Shown one piece after another: positions 1 through 7,773 of a stretch of 14,350 nucleotides of DNA. The DNA lies in assembly GCA_037892765.1 (NCBI GenBank), contig JBBKBW010000063.1. One strand, 5' to 3'. Made by a program: the position numbers and the translations under genes. Positions within the stretch are counted from its first letter, which is position 1, and every line of letters begins with the position of its first letter. This DNA comes from Clostridium_AQ sp900552125 (GTDB lineage: Bacteria > Bacillota_I > Bacilli_A > Erysipelotrichales > Erysipelotrichaceae). Below the pieces are notes generated by a model. The model saw only the letters and a program-made list of their open reading frames with translations. It was not told the DNA's origin and did no database searches.

Positions 1-60
1 TAATAATTATCTCATCATATTTACTATTAGTCTAACACTTTCACTCATATAAAAACATAG

Positions 61-90
61 AAAAAGCCTGATTTCAACATCATCAGACCT
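61..90 (-). terminator. Intrinsic terminator of the lipoprotein-brkB-rlmD operon
   Basis: Read on the minus strand, an imperfect stem (AGGTCTGAT against ATCAGGCT, about 8 bp including G-U pairs) is followed by a run of five T. It lies 10 bases past the stop codon of the methyltransferase gene and closes the leftmost minus-strand operon. The stem is not strong. Confidence 0.7.
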
Positions 91-99
91 ATTTATTTT

Positions 100-1410
100 C
101 TATTTTCTCTTCAAAGAAACAACACTCTCTACATGCGGAGTATGTGGGAACATATCAACTGGCTGTATCTTCTCTACTTCATAACGTGAGCTTAAGACAG
201 CTAAATTTTTTCCTAAAGTTGCTGGATTACATGATACATAAATAATCTCTTTTATCTTACTCTTCAAGATACAAGACAACATAGCATCATCTAATCCACT
301 TCTTGGTGGATCGACTACTAATACATCAATATTTCTTTTCTTTGATAAATAAGTTAGTTTATTAGCCGCATCATCACAGATAAAAGATATATGTTCACAG
401 TTATTTAATTTAGCATTCTTATTCGCATTCACAACTGCATCTTTAATACTTTCAATTCCGATGATTTCTTTTGCCTTATCTTTTAAATATAACGAAATAG
501 CACCAATACCGCTATATGCTTCCACAATCAGATTTTTGTTGTCACCAACCATAGAGGCAATTGTACGGTACAATTTAACATCCTGTTTTGTGTTTAACTG
601 GAAAAATGATCGAGGTGAAATCTCTAATTTCATTCCATCTAATTCCAATGGTAAATGCGTTTCTCCCGCAAGATGAATCATTTTATGTCCAAATACTTCT
701 GGTGTTTTCTTAATTGTATGTATACTTTGCCATAAACTATATAAACCTTTAATTTTCATTAAATCATTAATTACAGATCCCTCAATCTCATCATTTCCAG
801 TTACTAAAGTACACTGATATATTCCATTAAATCCTCTGACGATTAGATTACGAATTCCTTTTTTCTCATGAGACTGATAAGATTGTAGGCCATGTGCATT
901 CAATACTTTCATAATATCCATTCTAATGCGTTCAAGTCCATCTTCATGTACCCAGCATTTTTTCACATCAATGAAATAATTAGAATTTGGCATGAATAGA
1001 CCACTTGTCAATTCACCATTTTCCATTGCACATGGAAGTTTAAACTGATTACGATATCCAAAAACATCATCACTTGGAATGATTTTCTTTATCTTTCTAG
1101 GATCTATCTGTGCATATTTAATTAAAGACTGTTTCAACAGATCATGTTTATACTCTAACTGTGCTGGATATCTGGCAATCATCAATGGACAGCCACCACA
1201 TGAATTTTGAATATAACACTTAGGTCGAATTCGATTCTTACTGCTTTTAACTACACGCAATACTTCACCAATCGCATAACGATTTTTACGCTCTACAATA
1301 CGTATTTCTACTTCTTCTCCTACTAATGCCTGTGGGATAAATACGGGTGTACGGTCAATATAACCTATTCCTTCCCCATTAATCCCTGTTTTTTTAATTG
1401 TTACTCTCAT
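100..1410 (-). CDS. rlmD: 23S rRNA (uracil-C5)-methyltransferase, RlmD/RlmCD (TrmA/RumA) family
   Basis: A 436-residue SAM-dependent enzyme that makes 5-methyluridine in 23S rRNA. A TRAM RNA-binding domain occupies about residues 1-60. Four cysteines (65, 71, 74 and 152) match in order and nearly in spacing the [4Fe-4S] ligands of E. coli RlmD (RumA). The catalytic domain has FFQLN (269-273), the SAM loop EAYSGIGAISL (297-307), DPPRSGL (367-373), the SCNP loop with nucleophile Cys394, and the general-base Glu428 in HVESV. The start ATG has an AGAGG site 5-6 bases upstream and follows the brkB stop by 20 bases, so the two are co-transcribed. In many Bacillota one enzyme (RlmCD) methylates both U747 and U1939; the sequence alone does not tell which sites this one modifies. 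The family is certain. Confidence 0.95.
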   Translation of the reverse strand: MRVTIKKTGINGEGIGYIDRTPVFIPQALVGEEVEIRIVERKNRYAIGEVLRVVKSSKNRIRPKCYIQNSCGGCPLMIARYPAQLEYKHDLLKQSLIKYAQIDPRKIKKIIPSDDVFGYRNQFKLPCAMENGELTSGLFMPNSNYFIDVKKCWVHEDGLERIRMDIMKVLNAHGLQSYQSHEKKGIRNLIVRGFNGIYQCTLVTGNDEIEGSVINDLMKIKGLYSLWQSIHTIKKTPEVFGHKMIHLAGETHLPLELDGMKLEISPRSFFQLNTKQDVKLYRTIASMVGDNKNLIVEAYSGIGAISLYLKDKAKEIIGIESIKDAVVNANKNAKLNNCEHISFICDDAANKLTYLSKKRNIDVLVVDPPRSGLDDAMLSCILKSKIKEIIYVSCNPATLGKNLAVLSSRYEVEKIQPVDMFPHTPHVESVVSLKRK

Positions 1411-1430
1411 ATACTTCCTCTTTCCTTGCC

Positions 1431-2306
1431 TTACCGCTTTCCAAATTTATTGGATATTTTACTACATAAATCATAAAACCTCTGATTTTTCAAAGGTAGC
1501 TCTTCTTCTCTGCCATATTCTTCTTCACTTACAAGATTTAGACAAAAACCTAAGTAAATGATACAAGAAATTATATAAATTGCCAACAACAAAGTTACCA
1601 ACGATGCTAATGGACCATAAACATCTTTATATGATGTGAAATGACTGACAATGGATACAAATACTGCTGCTAGTACTAAGATACAGACAGTAGAAAACAT
1701 TGCGCCTAATATTCCAAATGTCCAGTCACGTTTACGAAAACTTAAAAACCGATAAAGAATTGTAAACAAAAACAACATAATCAATGCGGCCGCAATTGGT
1801 AAAGCTTCATTCATCTTTGTCGCTATATAAATAGAAATCACAAGCAATAGCGTTAATAAAACAAACATCATGACTGCCTTGATTCGAATAGCCCATTTAG
1901 GTACATGCACTTTTTCATGAGATGCGCTAATTAATAGAAATGAAAAAATGCTTCTGCTCGCAAGATAAAACGATACACACATAGTAACAATAAATGATGA
2001 TATATCATAGTTCTGATTAACAAAAAACTGAAAAATCTGATTTAATGTCTCCATACTCATATCTGGCATGAAATTAATTATGAAATTCATAATAATATCC
2101 ATTGGTAAATAAGCAAAACGAAACAGCATTGCGATCAGCAATAAACTTGGGGCAATTGCCAGCAACATTGAAAATGATAAAGAATATTTAAATAAACTTC
2201 CATCAAACGATGTAAATTCTCTTATAACGTCTTTGATCCACCGCATATTTCCACCTGCCTGTTTCATTTGCTGTATAACTATACCATAAACGGACATATT
2301 ATTCAT
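1431..2306 (-). CDS. YihY/virulence factor BrkB family integral membrane protein
   Basis: A 291-residue polytopic membrane protein with about six hydrophobic helices. The first, SLSFSMLLAIAPSLLLIAML (about residues 43-62), is the family's typical Ala-Pro-containing segment; the C-terminal tail is charged and cytoplasmic. The family's function is unsettled: members were once called RNase BN or serum-resistance proteins, and a transport role is often suggested. The chosen start overlaps the end of the upstream lipoprotein gene by 8 bases, which would couple their translation. An alternative ATG at 2249 (Met20) has AGGTGG just 4 bases upstream and would give a 272-residue product starting MRWIKDV, closer to typical family N-termini. 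I cannot decide between them. Downstream rlmD follows after 20 bases. Confidence 0.88.
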   Translation of the reverse strand: MNNMSVYGIVIQQMKQAGGNMRWIKDVIREFTSFDGSLFKYSLSFSMLLAIAPSLLLIAMLFRFAYLPMDIIMNFIINFMPDMSMETLNQIFQFFVNQNYDISSFIVTMCVSFYLASRSIFSFLLISASHEKVHVPKWAIRIKAVMMFVLLTLLLVISIYIATKMNEALPIAAALIMLFLFTILYRFLSFRKRDWTFGILGAMFSTVCILVLAAVFVSIVSHFTSYKDVYGPLASLVTLLLAIYIISCIIYLGFCLNLVSEEEYGREEELPLKNQRFYDLCSKISNKFGKR

Positions 2307-2781
2307 CCATCTTCTGAATATAGTTTACCACCTTTTCGCTATCTGAACCAACAACAAAGTAATAATATGCACCAATTCTGCCTTCTAATGCATTATCCAG
2401 TAAATAAGATGCTTCTTCTACTGTCGTTCCCCATCTATTCTTCAATGTATCTTTACGATAAGAAATCGCATCTTTTACATAACTTTCTTTTTCTTTCTCA
2501 ACTTTAAAAAACGCAATCTCACTGCATTGAGCTTCCACAACTGCTGTTTTCACTAAATACTCTTCTACCTTTGTCATATCCAGCTGATAAAGTTTTTCTA
2601 TTTCATTTGCACTTAATTGTACATCATTCCACAATACCAATGAATTTCCTTCATCTATGATTTCTTTTTGAATCTTATCAAAAACTAGGGCAAGATTCGC
2701 ATCTCCATCAATAAAACTTCCTATTTTCCCTTGACATCCGACAAACAAAAACACTGATAAAATAAGTATCCATTTTCTCAT
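2299..2781 (-). CDS. Putative lipoprotein of unknown function
   Basis: A 160-residue protein with a lipoprotein signal peptide: MRK, a hydrophobic core, then FVGC with the lipidation cysteine at residue 16. The ATG at 2781 is chosen because a strong AAAGGAGG lies 7 bases upstream; the frame is open further to a TTG near 2823, which would put a non-signal extension before the signal peptide. The mature part is acidic and mostly helical, rich in Glu and Lys (for example AVVEAQCSEIAFFKVEKEKE), with no motif I recognise. It is presumably anchored outside the cytoplasmic membrane. It is the first gene of the brkB-rlmD operon and its last codons overlap the brkB start. The terminator at 2843-2866 isolates it from the genes upstream. 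I found no convincing promoter between that terminator and the start. Confidence 0.8.
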   Translation of the reverse strand: MRKWILILSVFLFVGCQGKIGSFIDGDANLALVFDKIQKEIIDEGNSLVLWNDVQLSANEIEKLYQLDMTKVEEYLVKTAVVEAQCSEIAFFKVEKEKESYVKDAISYRKDTLKNRWGTTVEEASYLLDNALEGRIGAYYYFVVGSDSEKVVNYIQKMDE

Positions 2782-2842
2782 CAAAAAACCTCCTTTTTCT
2801 ACTTTATGGAAAAGGAAGGTCAATCATGCTAAAAAATTAATT

Positions 2843-2866
2843 AAAAAAAGCTGAAATCATCAGCTT
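2843..2866 (-). terminator. Intrinsic terminator of the dehydrogenase-pyrophosphatase unit
   Basis: On the minus strand a perfect 7-bp stem, AAGCTGA/TCAGCTT, with a 5-base loop is followed by a T run. The stop codon of the pyrophosphatase-like gene overlaps the ascending arm, so transcription ends immediately after the gene. Confidence 0.9.
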
Positions 2867-3254
2867 AATCATTTTGTGCCCATTCAGGAACTTCATTCCC
2901 ACGACGAATCAGAACGGATTTCTGGAATTCTGTCTGATTTAAGAATTCTAGAATATCATGTTCTTCCTCTTCAGAACATCCCACTAATAATTTAACTTCA
3001 CAATCTTTTTTCAAAATATCAACACTAATCACTACAGATTGTACAAGATTGCTCTGTTCACTGCCTTTGAATACATCAATAGGAGCTTGATCTGAGCTAT
3101 TTGTATCATTCAGATATCCATAATCAACTGGATAAATCAAATTACTGTATTTATAATGACAAGTGTTCTTTGGACGATCAATTACCAATTTACTTGATAA
3201 AAACAATGTATCTAGTTTTTGCCAGAAAAAGGCATTATTTTCGAAAGCGTTCAT
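2865..3254 (-). CDS. Small inorganic pyrophosphatase-like protein (family I fold, altered active site)
   Basis: A 129-residue protein similar to the core of family I soluble pyrophosphatases. IYPVDYGYLNDTNSSDQAPIDVF (about residues 40-62) aligns with the E. coli PPase segment FYPCNYGYINHTLSLDGDPVDVL. Two of the three metal-binding aspartates (E. coli Asp65 and Asp70) are kept, but the position of Asp67 is Ala. The Lys-Tyr-Glu substrate motif near the N-terminus is not evident, and the protein is about 45 residues shorter than E. coli PPase. Shortened clostridial relatives with a DRP...H...YP motif exist and carry the pyrophosphatase name. Whether this one hydrolyses pyrophosphate is uncertain. 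A strong AAAGGAGG precedes the ATG. The gene starts 13 bases after the dehydrogenase-like gene and must be co-transcribed with it. Confidence 0.8.
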   Translation of the reverse strand: MNAFENNAFFWQKLDTLFLSSKLVIDRPKNTCHYKYSNLIYPVDYGYLNDTNSSDQAPIDVFKGSEQSNLVQSVVISVDILKKDCEVKLLVGCSEEEEHDILEFLNQTEFQKSVLIRRGNEVPEWAQND

Positions 3255-3267
3255 CTTTTTTCCTCCT

Positions 3268-4293
3268 TTAAAATTTTACTGTTACACATTCTCTTGTAAT
3301 ATCTTGTATTGATTTACAGCCTGCCATTGCCATGGCTTCCTTTAATTCTAATTGGATTTTTTCAAAATAAGTAACCAATCCATCAACGCCATCTCCAATG
3401 ACAGCTTGAGAAACAGGACGGCCAATCAATACGCCATCTGCACCTAAAGCTAAAGCTTTAAATACATCATTTCCTGAGCGAATAGCACCATCTACAAAGA
3501 TTTTCATACGCCCATCAACAGCTTTTACAATATCTTCTAAAACTTCAATACCAGATAAGCAATCATCTAAGACACGACCTCCATGATTACTTACAATAAT
3601 ACCATCAGCACCGGCTTCTAATGCTTTTAATGCACCTTTTACACTTAAGATTCCTTTTAATATAAATGGTGTATCTCCACATTTTTCTTTAATTTCTTTT
3701 AAGTCAGAAACATTTTTAAATCCAACTGGAGTTACACTAGTTCTTAAGTTCGTTAAGCCGCTTGCGTCAATATCACTTGCAATTGCCAAGGCATTTCCAG
3801 CTTTAGCTAAATCTATTCTCCAATCCATGTGTTCTTTTGCCCATGGCTTGATCGTCGGTATGCCAAGACCCTTATGACTTTCTACGATAGACATCGGTCC
3901 TTTAAACATATCATCATGCATTCCATCTCCTGTAAATGCTAATGTTCCTGCTTTTAGAGATCCTTCAACCAAAGCCTTAGTATAACTCAAATCATCTAAA
4001 TCAGCACCATAGTTTTGAAGGATTCCACTAATAGGAGCTGCATACACTGGTAAAGAAACCTTATGTCCAAAAAAATCAGAGGCTGTGCTAATCTCTGAAT
4101 TATCACTGATTGTATCCATGTTTATAAAGATTTTCTTCAACATTTCTGCATTTCTCACAAAGGAACTGCCACTGCCTTTCCCCCCCGGTCCTGGCGTTTC
4201 ACCTCGGCAAGCCATCCCATTACAGACAGGACAACATCTACATTTTTTACAAAGCGATTTTGCATTTGCGTAAACTTCTTGCCATGTTTTCAT
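3268..4293 (-). CDS. FMN-dependent alpha-hydroxy-acid dehydrogenase/oxidase-like protein with cysteine-rich N-terminus
   Basis: A 341-residue TIM-barrel flavoprotein of the lactate/glycolate oxidase family (LldD-like). Hallmarks: a Lys in FILKG (Lys213), the catalytic pair in SNHGGR (His237, Arg240), and the FMN phosphate-binding segments DGAIRSGNDVFKAL (268-281) and GADGVLIGRP (284-293). It is expected to oxidise a 2-hydroxy acid to a 2-oxo acid in the cytosol; the substrate is unknown. Unlike classical members, its first 45 residues lack the usual helical Tyr-containing segment. They carry six cysteines (15, 18, 20, 21, 24, 29) followed by GETPGPGGKGSG, a feature of a clostridial subfamily annotated as alpha-hydroxy-acid oxidising protein. 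A consensus promoter lies about 50 bases upstream. The ribosome binding site before the ATG is weak. It is co-transcribed with the pyrophosphatase-like gene. Confidence 0.87.
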   Translation of the reverse strand: MKTWQEVYANAKSLCKKCRCCPVCNGMACRGETPGPGGKGSGSSFVRNAEMLKKIFINMDTISDNSEISTASDFFGHKVSLPVYAAPISGILQNYGADLDDLSYTKALVEGSLKAGTLAFTGDGMHDDMFKGPMSIVESHKGLGIPTIKPWAKEHMDWRIDLAKAGNALAIASDIDASGLTNLRTSVTPVGFKNVSDLKEIKEKCGDTPFILKGILSVKGALKALEAGADGIIVSNHGGRVLDDCLSGIEVLEDIVKAVDGRMKIFVDGAIRSGNDVFKALALGADGVLIGRPVSQAVIGDGVDGLVTYFEKIQLELKEAMAMAGCKSIQDITRECVTVKF

Positions 4294-4341
4294 TTCAACA
4301 CATCACTTTCTATTTACAAAAAAACTGCTTACTTCTTTACT

Positions 4342-4370
4342 ATTATACCGTTTATGAAAATATTTATCAA
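4342..4370 (-). promoter_or_regulatory. Sigma-A-type promoter of the alpha-hydroxy-acid dehydrogenase unit
   Basis: On the minus strand TTGATA (4365-4370), a 17-base spacer and a perfect TATAAT (4342-4347). Predicted transcription starts near 4335, about 42 bases before the ATG. It is among the best promoters in the window, so the unit is probably well expressed. Confidence 0.85.
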
Positions 4371-4440
4371 TGGTTTTCGAACTATTTTCATATGTATTTT
4401 TCATTCCTTATCATTTCATAAGAAATAAAAATGAGCCTAA

Positions 4441-4471
4441 AAGAAAGGAGAACCTACAATAGCATTCTCCT
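4441..4471 (-). terminator. Intrinsic terminator after the thioredoxin-like lipoprotein gene
   Basis: On the minus strand a perfect 7-bp stem AGGAGAA/TTCTCCT with a 12-base loop is followed by TTCTTTT. It begins 7 bases after the stop codon and separates the metal-resistance locus from the promoter of the next unit. Confidence 0.8.
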
Positions 4472-4477
4472 ATTATT

Positions 4478-4915
4478 TTACTGTAAATTTTCAATACCGT
4501 TTTCTTCTACCCAATCCCAGAATAACTCAGGTTCACTTTCATCAAAACCTGTCATATCTGCCTCTACTTCACCATCTTTAATGTAATACACATGTGGGGT
4601 TGTTCCAGGCTTTTCTAATCTGGTCTTCAGTAAATCATGATCTGCATACAATTTATCTGTAGTTGAATCGTCCATCTTAACGTTATAAATCACAGTTGGG
4701 TGATCTTCAATGGTTTCATCCAGCATTTTCTCCATAAGCTGACAATAATAACACTTATCTCTAGATACCAGAAGCAGAAAGGTATCTTTATTGTCCATCT
4801 TTGAAAATGCATCCTCTATTCCGATTTCTAAAATCTTTCCAGGCTCCTGTTTTTGTGAACTGCATCCGCTAACCAGAAACAAACAGCATAGAAAAGATAA
4901 AAATATTTTTTTCAT
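4478..4915 (-). CDS. Thioredoxin-like lipoprotein
   Basis: A 145-residue extracytoplasmic protein with a lipoprotein signal peptide (MKK, hydrophobic stretch, LVSGC with lipidation Cys18) and a thioredoxin-fold domain. The redox motif is CYYC (Cys55-Cys58), after a typical beta strand FLLLVSRDK. A Thr-Pro pair in PGTTPHVYYI fits the cis-proline loop that faces the active site, and GFDE follows. It is probably a membrane-anchored thiol-disulphide protein; the partner is unknown. The ATG at 4915 is chosen because AGAGGTG lies 6 bases upstream; the in-frame GTG at 4924 is inside that binding site. It sits 43 bases after the P-type ATPase on the same strand but has its own promoter, so it may be expressed both with and without metal. 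A link to metal or thiol stress is inference. Confidence 0.88.
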   Translation of the reverse strand: MKKIFLSFLCCLFLVSGCSSQKQEPGKILEIGIEDAFSKMDNKDTFLLLVSRDKCYYCQLMEKMLDETIEDHPTVIYNVKMDDSTTDKLYADHDLLKTRLEKPGTTPHVYYIKDGEVEADMTGFDESEPELFWDWVEENGIENLQ

Positions 4916-4945
4916 TAAGGTCACCTCTTTTAATACTTCTTTTAT

Positions 4946-4973
4946 ATTATACCCAGTTTTATCGAATATTCAA
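4946..4973 (-). promoter_or_regulatory. Internal promoter for the thioredoxin-like lipoprotein gene
   Basis: On the minus strand TTGAAT (4968-4973), a 16-base spacer and a perfect TATAAT (4946-4951). The -35 element lies within the last codons of the ATPase gene. I see no terminator between the two genes, so read-through from the metal-regulated promoter is also likely. Confidence 0.72.
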
Positions 4974-7370
4974 TGCTCGCATAGAATTTAATATTGCGAT
5001 TAATGTAACACCAACATCCGCAAATACACCTAGCCACATATTCGCAAAACCAAATGCTGTTAGAATTAAAATCAAGACCTTAATACCTAATGAAAATATA
5101 ATGTTCTGCCATAAAATACCCATTGTTTTCTTCGCAATACGAATCGCAGTTGTAAGTGCCATCGGATCATCTTTCATTAAAACTACATCCGCAGCTTCAA
5201 TCGCAGCATCACTTCCTATACCACCCATCGCAACTCCGATATCCGCTCTTGCAAGAACCGGTGCATCGTTGATTCCATCACCAACAAATGCTAATTTTCC
5301 TGTTTCATTAGCTAACAGTGTCTCTACTTTTTCTACTTTATCAGCAGGCAGAAGTTCCATATAAACTTCATCTAAACCTAATTTTTTACCAACATAATCA
5401 CCAACTCTTTGATGATCCCCACTCAACATTACGCACTTGGTTACCCCAGCCTGTTTTAAAGACTGTATTGCTTCTTTACTTGTTTCTTTAATTTCATCAT
5501 CTATAACCAAATATCCTTGATATACACCATCTGCAGCTACATGAACAATCGTTCCTAAAACATCTGTTTCTTCAAAACTGATATCATGCTCTTTCATCAA
5601 TTTATTATTTCCAACTAAAAGCTGTTTATCAAACACTTCAACCTGAATACCGTTACCAGCAACTTCTTTATAATCATGAAGCTTAGTTGTGTCAATTTCT
5701 TTTCCATATGCTTTACGAATGGATACTGCAATAGGGTGTGATGAATATGCTTCCGCATAGGCTGCTAATTCCACTAATTCATTAGGCTCTAACATTTTAC
5801 TTTCAACATCTGTTACTGTAAAAATCCCTTTTGTTAAAGTTCCGGTTTTATCAAATACAACAGTATCTACATCTTTTAAGATTTCCAGATAGTTACCGCC
5901 TTTGATTAAGATTCCTGCTTTACTCGCAGCACCAATACCTGCAAACATACCAAGTGGAACGCTGATGACCAATGCACATGGACAGGATACGACTAAGAAA
6001 GTTAATGCACGATATAGCCAATCAGAAAAAACTGCATCTTCTACAAACAGCATAGGAAGAACAGCTAACGCTACCGCTAATAATACAACCGTTGGTGTAT
6101 ATACTCTTGCAAACCTAGTAATAAATTTCTCCATTTTAGCTTTCTTGCTGCTAGCATGCTCAACTAATTCTAAAATACGAGATACCGTTGATTCGCCATA
6201 TTCTTTCTCAACTTCAATTGTCAATAATCCGCTAATATTAACAACACCAGCTAAAACTTCATCATTTTTCTCTACATCTCTAGGCAATGTTTCACCTGTT
6301 AAAGCTGAGGTATCCAAAGAGCTATTTCCTTCCACAACCTTACCATCTAATGGAACTCTTTCTCCTGGTTTTACAATAATATAATCATGTACCTTTACAT
6401 CTTCCGGTGATACCTTAATTTCTTTTCCATCTTTCAATAAATTAGCATAATCAGCACGAATATTCATTAATGAGGCAATGGATTTACGTGAACGCTGTAC
6501 TGCATATGATTGAAACATTTCTCCTATTTCATAAAATATCATTACCGCAACTGCTTCTTCATAAGATGCAATCGCAAATGCACCAATCGTTGCTACACTC
6601 ATTAAGAAGTTTTCATCAAAAACCTCTCCTTTTATTATATTTTTTAACGCTACATAAACTACATGACCTCCTGCCACAATATATGCCGCAAGAAATACCC
6701 AAAAAGACCAACTATAAGATTCTGTTAATAACGCAATGACAAATAATATGATTCCTAAATATAAGCGTGCATTTTTACGAATTGAAAACAAAGATTCCTT
6801 TTCTTCTTTACTTTCAAGTTCAACAACAACACCATCCTCAATCTTTGGTACTTCCTTTTGTATTGCCTGAATTGTTTCTTCTCTCTTATTCTGATTCTTC
6901 AGTTTCACAAATAAAATACCATTTGAAAAATTCATACTAGCATCTGCCACATTCTCCATAGCCTGTACATGACGTTCTACTTTATTAGCACAATTTGCAC
7001 AATCTAAATTTTTCACATACAGCTTTAATGCTCCATCAAGGATTCGATCCGTATGTTCTTCATGATGACCACATCCACATTCTCCATGATGATGTTCATG
7101 TCCACAGCAACTCTCATGATCATGATGATGTTCGTGATGTTCATGATGATGGTGAGAATGTTTCTTTTCTAAAATAACATCTGGTTCCATTTCATGAACA
7201 ACTTTTTTTACCTTTTCAAAAATATTCTCATCTTCCATATCTACCATCATAGATTTCTGTATAAAATCAATTTCACAAGTATGAATTCCTTCTAGTTTTC
7301 GAATGTTTTTTTCCAATTTCATTGCGCAGTTAGCACAATCTAGACCATCGATTTTATAATACTGTTCCAT
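4959..7370 (-). CDS. cadA: Heavy-metal-translocating P1B-type ATPase (Zn/Cd/Pb exporter, CadA/ZntA type)
   Basis: An 803-residue membrane pump that exports divalent soft metals using ATP. Two N-terminal heavy-metal-associated domains carry GLDCANC (Cys12, Cys15) and NLDCANC (Cys124, Cys127). Between them residues 71-106 hold 18 histidines and 4 cysteines. The membrane and catalytic parts follow: actuator TGE (358-360), the transmembrane metal motif CPC (463-465), DKTGTLT with phosphorylated Asp507, the nucleotide-domain HP motif (His545-Pro546), GDGIND (697-702), and DVG near the C-terminus with Asp785. The CPC plus this Asp fits the Zn/Cd/Pb subgroup (P1B-2) rather than copper pumps. The ATG has GGTAGGTG upstream and lies 28 bases after the cadC-like regulator gene, so both are transcribed from the operator-controlled promoter at 7797-7825. 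Confidence 0.96.
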   Translation of the reverse strand: MEQYYKIDGLDCANCAMKLEKNIRKLEGIHTCEIDFIQKSMMVDMEDENIFEKVKKVVHEMEPDVILEKKHSHHHHEHHEHHHDHESCCGHEHHHGECGCGHHEEHTDRILDGALKLYVKNLDCANCANKVERHVQAMENVADASMNFSNGILFVKLKNQNKREETIQAIQKEVPKIEDGVVVELESKEEKESLFSIRKNARLYLGIILFVIALLTESYSWSFWVFLAAYIVAGGHVVYVALKNIIKGEVFDENFLMSVATIGAFAIASYEEAVAVMIFYEIGEMFQSYAVQRSRKSIASLMNIRADYANLLKDGKEIKVSPEDVKVHDYIIVKPGERVPLDGKVVEGNSSLDTSALTGETLPRDVEKNDEVLAGVVNISGLLTIEVEKEYGESTVSRILELVEHASSKKAKMEKFITRFARVYTPTVVLLAVALAVLPMLFVEDAVFSDWLYRALTFLVVSCPCALVISVPLGMFAGIGAASKAGILIKGGNYLEILKDVDTVVFDKTGTLTKGIFTVTDVESKMLEPNELVELAAYAEAYSSHPIAVSIRKAYGKEIDTTKLHDYKEVAGNGIQVEVFDKQLLVGNNKLMKEHDISFEETDVLGTIVHVAADGVYQGYLVIDDEIKETSKEAIQSLKQAGVTKCVMLSGDHQRVGDYVGKKLGLDEVYMELLPADKVEKVETLLANETGKLAFVGDGINDAPVLARADIGVAMGGIGSDAAIEAADVVLMKDDPMALTTAIRIAKKTMGILWQNIIFSLGIKVLILILTAFGFANMWLGVFADVGVTLIAILNSMRALNIR

Positions 7371-7398
7371 ATATTACACCTACCTTTTTTCTTAAATA

Positions 7399-7758
7399 TT
7401 ATCGATCTTCTAAGATATGAGATAAGCCTGCATCAAATATCATTTTGATATGATCATCATCTAAGGAATAATACACATTTTTTCCACTCCGTCGATATTT
7501 GATCAAACGATTCTGACGCAAAACACTTAATTGATGTGAAACTGCCGATTGTGTCATATTTAGCAGTTCTGAAAGATCACATACGCATAATTCCTCTTGA
7601 AACAAGGCATTTAATATTTTTAATCTAGTTGGATCAGAAAACATTTTGAATAAAGTTCCTAAATTCTGATACTGCTCTTGTGTCAATTCTTTCTGTTTTA
7701 CTCTAGCTATAATATCCTCATGTACTTCTATAACTTCACATGCTAATTTTTCTTCCAT
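7399..7758 (-). CDS. cadC: ArsR/SmtB-family metal-sensing repressor, CadC-like
   Basis: A 119-residue winged-helix repressor that releases its operator on binding Zn, Cd or Pb. With the start placed at the ATG at 7758 (GGAG 9 bases upstream), residue numbers coincide with S. aureus pI258 CadC. Cys7, Cys58 and Cys60 (in ELCVCDL) match the alpha3N sensing site; CadC's fourth ligand, Cys11, is Glu here. Asp101, His103, His114 and Glu117 match the alpha5 zinc site. The DNA-recognition helix is TQSAVSHQLSVL (69-80) and the wing is YRRSGKNVYYSL. An upstream in-frame ATG at 7776 lies inside the operator palindrome with no binding site before it, so I reject it. The gene heads the operon with the P-type ATPase and should repress its own promoter. 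Confidence 0.93.
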   Translation of the reverse strand: MEEKLACEVIEVHEDIIARVKQKELTQEQYQNLGTLFKMFSDPTRLKILNALFQEELCVCDLSELLNMTQSAVSHQLSVLRQNRLIKYRRSGKNVYYSLDDDHIKMIFDAGLSHILEDR

Positions 7759-7773
7759 ATAATCACACTCCAA

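Noticed and set aside
2782..2823. TTG start adding a 14-residue N-terminal extension to the lipoprotein
   Set aside because: It would place residues before a standard lipoprotein signal peptide, and the strong AAAGGAGG serves the ATG at 2781.
5902..6384. 160-codon plus-strand ORF inside the P-type ATPase gene
   Set aside because: Antisense to conserved catalytic and membrane segments, low-complexity composition, no ribosome binding site.
6995..7177. Plus-strand ORF rich in His and Asp opposite the ATPase linker
   Set aside because: It is the antisense shadow of the CAT/CAC-rich His tract; it has no ribosome binding site and lies inside a clear gene on the other strand.
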